Shown: positions 39,557-44,988 of the stretch, in pieces
Layout of the letters: every line of letters begins with the position of its first letter
Position numbering within the stretch: position 1 is the first letter of the stretch
Assembly (NCBI GenBank): GCA_046349775.1
Contig: JAXMBS010000046.1
Span: forward strand, 1 to 44,988
Direction of reading: 5' to 3'
Length of the DNA stretch: 44,988 nt
From: JAEUIG01 sp046349775
Lineage (GTDB): Bacteria > Planctomycetota > Planctomycetia > Planctomycetales > Planctomycetaceae
The notes under the pieces: model-generated
What the model was told of the DNA's origin: nothing
Seen by the model: only the letters and a program-made list of their open reading frames with translations
The model's database searches: none
Translations under genes and position numbers: made by a program

Positions 39557-40426
39557 GTGTCTACTTCAGAACCAACCATGCAGGAACTGCCCTTTGCGGC
39601 AGAGGTGGGTGGATCCTTCGCAGGAACCTCGCGTTTGAAACATCAGGAAGTCGTTATGCCCAACCAGAACCTCTCCGTCGATGTCCTGATTACCGACGGT
39701 GGCACGCAGAGCAGGGTTTCGATCTCGGAAGAAACGGTTGATGACTATACCGAGGTCCTCGAATCAAACGGACGCGCTTGGCCCTTTCCACCGATCGTCG
39801 TTTTCCACGACGGCCACCAGTACCTCGTTGCCGATGGCTTCCACCGCGTTCTGGCGGCGCGACGAGCGAAACGGGGCGACATTCCGTGCGAGATCCGGAC
39901 GGGGACCGCCCAGGATGCACTTCGCTTCGGCATGACTGCCAACGATATCCACGGGCTCAAGCGCTTCTGAGCAAGCGCCGACAAGCGAAACTGCGTAAAG
40001 CTGCTGCTGGACGCTCACCAAAGCTCACCCGGCAGGAAATTCGCTGATATCGCCGTAGCCACAGAGAGAACCGTCCAGAGACCGTCTCCGAGCGTCGCTG
40101 GGGGTGACATTGTCACCCCCAAACGGGCGATCTCGAGACGGTGGCAATTTTGATTCATTCCATGAAGACGCGGACCAATTGGAGGAGGGATGGGACCTTG
40201 GCCGCACGGATGCAGACGGGCAGGACTACAAGGAGCAGGCCCCGGGAAGCCGCTCGAGAATGGTACGAACACGTCCGGGGGTCTTCGGGTTCGCAGCTGA
40301 AAGACCCGTTCACAATTCAAAAAGGCCAAGACCATCAAGACGGCCGAGGCTCTTTCGCGGCCTATTTCCGACCTAAATGAAATCCGTACAAATTCCGCAC
40401 GACGCGATGGTTGTTGGGCGGTGTGA
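39557..40426 (+). pseudogene. ParB-like/HTH plasmid- or phage-type protein, interrupted
   Basis: The GTG at 39557 (AGGAG 8 bases upstream) or ATG 39656 starts a ParB-like nuclease-fold domain: SRVSISEETVDDYTEVLESNGRAWPFPPIVVFHDGHQYLVADGFHRVLAARRAKRGDIPCEIRTG, then DALRFGMTANDIHGLKRF. An in-frame TGA at 39968-39970 interrupts it; beyond it the family's continuation is visible (ADKRNCVKLLLDAH), then PKLTRQEI in a second frame and ADIAVATERTVQR back in the first, together a helix-turn-helix. The C-terminal part is uncertain; KTIKTAEALSRPISDLNEI in a third frame reaches TGA at 40424-40426. Such proteins occur with DUF1580 in planctomycete elements and probably bind DNA; partition or regulatory role unknown. 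Confidence 0.65.
40100..40120. repeat. 21-bp palindrome, copy 2
   Basis: gggggtgaca-t-tgtcaccccc, identical to 20347-20367 except for the central base. It lies in the ParB-like gene just after the helix-turn-helix region. Confidence 0.85.
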
Positions 40427-41914
40427 AGATGATCGAAGCCGCCGAAGGCGTAAGGAGAAAGCGAATTCGATGGCGAAGAAGAATTCGAAGTAGCACTGAC
40501 CGCTTCCGAACGCTGCTGTCCCCGATCGCCCGGCAGTGACCTCTACAGAACGGGTGGCGATGACGAATGCCGGGAAACCGAGGGAATCGCTGGAAAATGC
40601 AGCAGCTGCGGGAGCGGATGATCGGCTCAGCCGATGGATCAGGCCTTGTACGCGACGCTCAGACCAAGGTTACAGCCGAGATTATGGTTTTTACTTTTGC
40701 CCTCGACAGCGTACCCGGGTTCGCGACCGGACGGGGGCCTGTGCAACTGGATTTCAGCCACAAGCACCGCAGCCTCTGAGCCTGCAAGAGTCACCGCCTG
40801 CTCCTGCGGTCTCGATCAGCGCTCTGTTCAACGAAGGAAGAGACGCAGGTGGATAACGGGATACTCGCAAACCCGGAAGACCGGACCCATCGCGACAACG
40901 GCGCTCGGCATGTACGTAACCTGGCTGGCAGCGTCCTGCGATGACGCCGGAACCTGACAACCCCCGGTTGCGATCCGCGAGACGGCTCCGCCGTAGACCA
41001 CGGATAAATGCACTGCAAGCGCCGGGCGCCGTCGGATCGGTCCATTGGAAGCGGAGGGAATGGCCACGACAAGCTGTGACTGTCCTCGGTTCCACACCTG
41101 CAACGCCGCTCTGCCCGCTGGGGAGCGATCCCTCCCACCGTTGATACCATCGCAGCGGGGAACCGGTCTGCTACTACCTCCGCATGAGCGGCAAGTCCGG
41201 GGCGGCAGCACGGTCGCCGAGGATCCCGCGTTCGCTGCCCGCCGGGAACGGCTTGTCTGAAATCGCTGAGCTGCACCCGTCCATCAGCAGATCCGTGGCC
41301 CAGGCGGCGAAGACGGGGTTCCTGCGGCAACCTGGCCCATCAACAGCCCCAGGAACGCGAGACAGCCTTGCACCACGAGGGGGTTGCCCGCAACAGGTGG
41401 TTTGACTCGTCGGCCACGCAACCAGGTCGTCACACGAGCCTGACACAAATCCGCATCGAGACATGTCTCAGTGTCCCGGTGTGTGTCGGGCACTGCCGAG
41501 ACTCCCCGATTCCAGTCTGTGCTGGCGCAGGGTCAATTTCAGGGGGAAGTTCCGCCGTGAATTGAGGAGCACCCCCTCGTGTTGACGGCGGTTCAAAGTG
41601 GTGGCGGGGGGCGGCCGAATCTGGTGGCGCTGGGTGGGTAACAGGTCTCCGTCAGCAGAATGGTATGTCGCGGGAACAACTCAGCGGACGTCCCTCAGTC
41701 CGCTCGACGACGCCGGGTGGGCCTGGCTCGCCTCCATTCGATCTCCCTGCGTCTGGCCTGAGGGCAGGCAGCATGCCGCTTCGCGAGACGATATCGCAGC
41801 CTGGGGTCCGTCTGGCCGTGCAATTCGCACGGCCCAGACGTCGCCGCAGCAATCGCTGGCCGGCCAGCCCGGTGGACTGAAGGACCGGATGCGGAATCCG
41901 GGTGCTCCAATCCA
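40427..41914. other. 1.5-kb stretch without a recognisable gene
   Basis: Several overlapping open frames exist on both strands (for example 40567-40779 plus, 40828-41211 minus, 41174-41464 minus), but none has a good ribosome-binding site, a known motif or natural-looking composition over its length. A minus-strand segment near 41284-41493 contains a signal-peptide-like run (CLAFLGLLMGQVAAG), possibly the relic of a small exported protein. Given indels elsewhere, a broken gene could hide here. Confidence 0.4.
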
Positions 41915-42367
41915 TCACGCAGTGCATGCAGGCTCGGCTGCGCTGCGGAGAGCTGCCTGGAGCAGAGCGAGGACGGTGTCGGCCGCGACCATATCTTTGA
42001 AGCGAACGCCGTAGCTGTACTGCTGCTCGCCGGGATCGTGGACCTTTCCCCGTTGCGACAACTGTTCGTTCCTGACCTCCGAGCGGATAAAATGCTCGTT
42101 CAGTCCATCCATCAGGACGCGCAGATACAATTCCCCGGGCGGGATTCGTGAGGAGCTGATGAGACGAGCGCCGCCCGGTGAGATGTCCCGGAGCGTGCAG
42201 CGACAGACGCCGAAGTGCTCGCCGTCCGACACAACCGCAGTCACCACCGTGTGGTAAGGGCGGCGGAGGTGCTTGCGGCGGTTGAGCGTCCGGATGAACC
42301 CGGCTGGGTCAATCCCCAGATCGTCATGCGTTGCCGGCAGATCATCAGTCATGCGTAACACTAACAT
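41915..42367 (-). CDS. PilZ-domain protein (cyclic-di-GMP binding)
   Basis: About 150 residues with the two PilZ ligand motifs: RRKHLRRP (the RxxxR motif) and DISPGGARLISS (the D/NxSxxG motif), about 35 residues apart on the beta-barrel, followed by ELYLRVL and YGVRFKDM. PilZ proteins bind the second messenger c-di-GMP and control motility, adhesion or polysaccharide export; the output here is unknown. Starts at 42367 (MLVLRMTDDL) or 42352 (MTDDLPATHDD) are equally plausible and neither has a strong ribosome-binding site. A cytosolic single-domain protein with no apparent operon partners. Confidence 0.85.
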   Translation of the reverse strand: MLVLRMTDDLPATHDDLGIDPAGFIRTLNRRKHLRRPYHTVVTAVVSDGEHFGVCRCTLRDISPGGARLISSSRIPPGELYLRVLMDGLNEHFIRSEVRNEQLSQRGKVHDPGEQQYSYGVRFKDMVAADTVLALLQAALRSAAEPACTA

Positions 42368-42750
42368 CGAGTCGAAACGCTTCAGCTTCTCGTGACGCGC
42401 ATTCTGCACGCAGCAGGCTCTCTGCGTGGTCATCGGGAGGTTTATGCGCGAGGGCGCGATCGTGCAGGATACGCAGGGCCAGGAGTCCGGCCTTCACCCG
42501 TTGAAATAAGGCAACAGGGCACGACCGGAGGATCTCCAGGCCGGCCGATCGACAAGGCACAGGATCCCGCCGGCATGCTCTCCCGCCGATCCGTGATCTT
42601 CCGCCGCGTCGTGCTAGCCGTCACGGTCGTCTACCTCAGGACGCGACCTAGCCGCTGCTATGCAATACCCCGATGGCCGCCATTCCATTATGCCTTTATT
42701 CTCACCAAGTGCGGTTGATGTTCCACGGCGCGGCCAGACCGAGGAACGAG
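42368..42750. other. Region without a supported gene between PilZ and small ORFs
   Basis: About 380 bases; it should contain the PilZ promoter on the minus strand. Short ORFs on both strands lack motifs and ribosome-binding sites. Nothing else seen. Confidence 0.35.
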
Positions 42751-42972
42751 ATGAGCAGCGCAACGATCGCTTTCTTCGACGGCACTAAGCTGTTCACGAT
42801 GCTACCGAAACGCCGATTCGTGGTCGCGCCGAAAGATAGAAAGAAAGCCTCGCGGTGGCATCGTGGCGAGCATATCGTCGTGAGCGTCGGCCGAGTCCCC
42901 AGAGACGTCTTTATCCACCGAGTTGGCCTCGAAGAGGCGATTTCTGCCCACGAAGAGCATCTACCGCCGTAG
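42751..42972 (+). CDS. Hypothetical protein, 73 residues
   Basis: ATG at 42751 with GAGG 6 bases upstream. The product MSSATIAFFDGTKLFTMLPKR continues into a basic middle (PKDRKKASRWHRGEH) and ends VSVGRVPRDVFIHRVGLEEAISAHEEHLPP. It has natural-looking beta-strand and helix composition but no family I recognise. Its 3' end overlaps the convergent minus-strand ORF by 62 bases. Confidence 0.45.
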   Translation: MSSATIAFFDGTKLFTMLPKRRFVVAPKDRKKASRWHRGEHIVVSVGRVPRDVFIHRVGLEEAISAHEEHLPP

Positions 42973-43189
42973 CCGCCCACCAACGCCGGTGAAACTCCGC
43001 GTTCCGCCGCTCCCATTCCGCAATCCACGCCAGGCACTCCGGCACGGAATCGAACCACGGATCGCCGCCGTCCCCGAACCGCTGGACGGCGAGCATGCGG
43101 TACTTTCGTCGCCGATCGAACACCAGCACGTCACCGGCCACCGAATCGGCTACCCGTCGATCCGGATGCGAGTTGCCGACACACTGCAT
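42911..43189 (-). CDS. Hypothetical protein, 92 residues
   Basis: ATG at 43187-43189 with GGAG 6 bases upstream. The sequence GDVLVFDRRRKYRMLAVQRFGDGGDPWFDSVPECLAWIAEWERRNAEFHRRWW looks like a folded small protein (a beta-hairpin followed by aromatic-rich helix). I do not recognise a family. The last 20 residues overlap the convergent plus-strand ORF and look less natural. Confidence 0.5.
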   Translation of the reverse strand: MQCVGNSHPDRRVADSVAGDVLVFDRRRKYRMLAVQRFGDGGDPWFDSVPECLAWIAEWERRNAEFHRRWWAATAVDALRGQKSPLRGQLGG

Positions 43190-43552
43190 TTTCGTCTCCG
43201 TCGGGCGGAGCCGGCTACCGGCAACGGCGGTCCTCAATGCGTGGTTACAGGATCGACGTACTCCGTCACAGCCGGATAGCTGCGACCGCCGCCTGACGGC
43301 TCCGTCCATCCCATTGGAGGGGCCTCGACGACTACCGCCGTTCTGTCGTCGAAGTGGTGGCGCGGATACAGAGGTGGCGGACACCTCTGTCAGTTTGTGT
43401 CGGCCTTAAGACGCTGAGGTTGGTCCAACCGCGGGCAGTTTGAAAGTGCCGCAACTCGCAGCGATCAAAACGGCCGACCGAGATTCATTGGCAATGTGCT
43501 GCCACCGGAGTGAGCAGATCTCTTAAATTCCGAGCCAGACGTCTTCGTGAGG
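43190..43552. other. Intergenic region before the hybrid kinase gene end
   Basis: About 360 bases holding the promoter side of the 92-residue ORF and the 3' flank of the histidine kinase. No gene, RNA or strong hairpin recognised. Confidence 0.35.
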
Positions 43553-44988
43553 TTATACTGCGCCGTTTGTTGCCTCTGCGAGCAGCCCTTCCAATGCTGT
43601 GAGACCCTGAATGAGTTCACAGAAGACCTTGTTGCACCCGTCGATGTTGCGATCGGAGGCGAATTCCTCCAACGCGAACGCGGAATGGCGCGAGCGATTT
43701 GCACAAAGAACGCCCAGCGTTCCCTTAAGCGTATGAGCCTTGCGCTCGACGGCAGTGCAGTCTCCCGCCTGCAATGCTTCTCTGATTTCCGTGAGGAGTA
43801 TCGGGCTGTGTCTTTGGTGGAGACCGATCAGCTCCTTCAGCAATGCTTCATCTCCGTCGGTCAATTCCAGTGCGGCGTTGATATCCAGATCCGCGGACTG
43901 TGGTTCGCACGGTGAAATCTTGTGGTCACGTACCGCCTGAGCGCGCAGAATGTCGTCGATTGCGGGAAGCAATTCACTCGCCGAAATCGGCTTCGTGAGG
44001 TAACCGTCCATTCCCACTCCGAGACAGCGGTCGCGATCTTCCTTGGTGGCGTGGGCCGTCAGCGCGATGACCGGGCAGTGACGTCCAGTGAGACGTTCGT
44101 GGGAGCGGATTTCGCCGGTCGCTTCGATGCCGTCCATCTCCGGCATTTGGACATCCATCAGGATAATGTCGATCGGATGCGTGCGGTAATACTCGACAGC
44201 ACGGCGTCCGTTTTCCGCGATCAGGACCTGATGTCCATGTTTTTGCAGCAGGTGGCTGGCGTACTTCTGGTTGATTGGATGGTCTTCTGCCAGCAGAATC
44301 CGAAGCGACCGCGCTTGCGGTCGGGACTCGGCCGATGAGTGTTTGGCCGCTTCTGTTCGGTGGGAGGTGTCGACATCGAATTGCGCCGTAAAATGGAAGA
44401 TGCTTCCCTCTCCCGGAGAGCTCGCAACCCAGATGGTTCCTCCCATTAGTTTGGCGAGTTGGGCGGAGATCGCCAGACCCAAGCCGGTTCCGCCGAATCG
44501 GCGGGTGGTCGAACCGTCGGCCTGGCAGAACGGGTCAAAAACCTTAGAAATCTGATCGGCAGGCAGCCCAATCCCTGTGTCTGCAACCTCGATGTGCAAG
44601 GCAATACGCTCCGCGAGCTGCTCGTAAACTGCGGCCGTCACGCACACGGACCCGGAAGGTGTAAATTTGACGGCATTACCAATCAGATTATTGAGTAATT
44701 GTCGCAGTTTATAACGATCCCCGATCAACCGCTCGGGGATTTCATCGGCCACCTGGCAAGCGAGTTGAATCCCGTTCAACTCAGCCCGGTTGCGATGTGA
44801 TCGGACGACGGCCTTCAGTTCCTCTCGAAAACAGAAGGGCTCATTGCGGAGTTCCTCCTTGCCTGCCTCGATTTTTGAGAAGTCGAGAATGTCGTTCACA
44901 ATGGCAAGCAGCGATTCTCCGGAGTCTCTGGCGATTTCGATGTACTCCCGCTGCTCGGCAGAGAGCGGCGTGTCGAGTGCGAGTTCTG
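43553..44988 (-). CDS. Hybrid sensor histidine kinase / response regulator with Hpt domain (N-terminus beyond window)
   Basis: The frame is open to the window edge; the first visible residues are ELALDTPLSAEQREYIEIARDSGESLLAIVNDILDFSKIEAG, the second half of a HisKA dimerisation domain whose phospho-His lies just outside. Next comes the HATPase domain (N-box LNNLIGNAVKFTPSG, G1 VADTGIGLPADQ, F-box, G2 GGTGLGLAISAQL), a receiver domain (LLAEDHPINQKYASHLL, phospho-acceptor Asp in ILMDVQMPEMDG, Lys in YLTKPIS), and a C-terminal Hpt domain with the phospho-His in RKAHTLKGTLGVLC. This is a BarA/RpfC-like phosphorelay kinase; input domains and signal are unknown. The minus-strand stop is at 43553. 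No frameshifts. Confidence 0.95.
   Translation of the reverse strand, partial: ELALDTPLSAEQREYIEIARDSGESLLAIVNDILDFSKIEAGKEELRNEPFCFREELKAVVRSHRNRAELNGIQLACQVADEIPERLIGDRYKLRQLLNNLIGNAVKFTPSGSVCVTAAVYEQLAERIALHIEVADTGIGLPADQISKVFDPFCQADGSTTRRFGGTGLGLAISAQLAKLMGGTIWVASSPGEGSIFHFTAQFDVDTSHRTEAAKHSSAESRPQARSLRILLAEDHPINQKYASHLLQKHGHQVLIAENGRRAVEYYRTHPIDIILMDVQMPEMDGIEATGEIRSHERLTGRHCPVIALTAHATKEDRDRCLGVGMDGYLTKPISASELLPAIDDILRAQAVRDHKISPCEPQSADLDINAALELTDGDEALLKELIGLHQRHSPILLTEIREALQAGDCTAVERKAHTLKGTLGVLCANRSRHSAFALEEFASDRNIDGCNKVFCELIQGLTALEGLLAEATNGAV

Noticed and set aside
39968..39970. In-frame TGA in the ParB-like gene as selenocysteine or programmed readthrough
   Set aside because: Other frameshifts lie close by, there is no SECIS-like hairpin I can defend, and ParB-like proteins are not selenoproteins.
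40377..40493. 38-codon basic ORF overlapping ATGA with the ORF before it
   Set aside because: The preceding frame is itself doubtful; a third frame here matches the probable ParB-like C-terminus (KTIKTAEALSRP), making this ORF a shadow.

Overview
The window looks like a piece of a planctomycete chromosome (order Planctomycetales or Pirellulales; genus not determinable). The evidence is a PVC-type membrane-bound dehydrogenase with a HEAT/heme-binding tail, two DUF1559 pseudopilin-like proteins, a PEP-CTERM protein, very large Ser/Thr kinases fused to WD40 or ATPase/TPR domains, an ECF-type sigma factor coupled to a kinase, a DUF1580 gene, and an unusually long SecA. GC content is high except in parts of the accessory regions.

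Layout. 1-3.55 kb: the end of a CehA-like/PVC dehydrogenase gene with a broken tail. 3.8-7.5 kb (minus): secA. 7.8-8.4 kb: a MntA/HepT nucleotidyltransferase-HEPN pair. 8.46-9.12 kb: a sulfite-oxidase-like molybdopterin protein. 9.1-13.7 kb (minus, in transcription order): a frame-broken murD, a frame-broken neutral-ceramidase-like gene, glgC and a 36-residue membrane ORF. 13.7-17.8 kb: sdhC-sdhA-[four-helix-bundle gene]-sdhB; the extra gene lies between perfect 16-bp inverted repeats. 17.9-18.3 kb: an Hpt protein. 18.5-20.7 kb: tRNA-Val(GAC) followed by a frame-broken tyrosine integrase and a mobile-element-type protein. 21.2-25.5 kb (minus): sigma factor plus WD40 kinase. 26.0-34.9 kb: a PEP-CTERM gene, then a tight four-gene operon of DUF1559 protein, ASPIC/UnbV-like FG-GAP protein, UnbU-like membrane protein and kinase-ATPase-TPR protein. 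35.0-38.2 kb: DUF1569, a second DUF1559 protein with its small lipoprotein, an AhpD-like protein and a KTSC-domain gene. 38.3-40.4 kb: an unknown protein, DUF1580 and a ParB-like/HTH protein, with regulatory-looking repeats. 40.4-43.5 kb: mostly unrecognised sequence with a PilZ gene and two small ORFs. 43.55 kb to the end (minus): a hybrid histidine kinase cut by the window edge.

The most striking layout is the 26.9-34.9 kb operon, whose genes are 3 to 16 bp apart. It couples the UnbV/UnbU pair, otherwise known from enediyne clusters, to a pseudopilin-like protein and a large kinase-ATPase, with no polyketide synthase in view. Second is the four-helix-bundle cassette inside the succinate dehydrogenase operon.

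Caution on quality: many genes (dehydrogenase tail, ceramidase, murD, integrase, the WD40 kinase, UnbU, the ATPase kinase, the second DUF1559, ParB-like) are split by clusters of 1-2 base frameshifts, often compensating, while their overall lengths are kept. secA, glgC, sdhA, sdhB and sdhC are clean. This looks more like uneven consensus quality than gene decay, but the sequence alone cannot settle it. Such loci are typed as pseudogene here and given their full inferred span.
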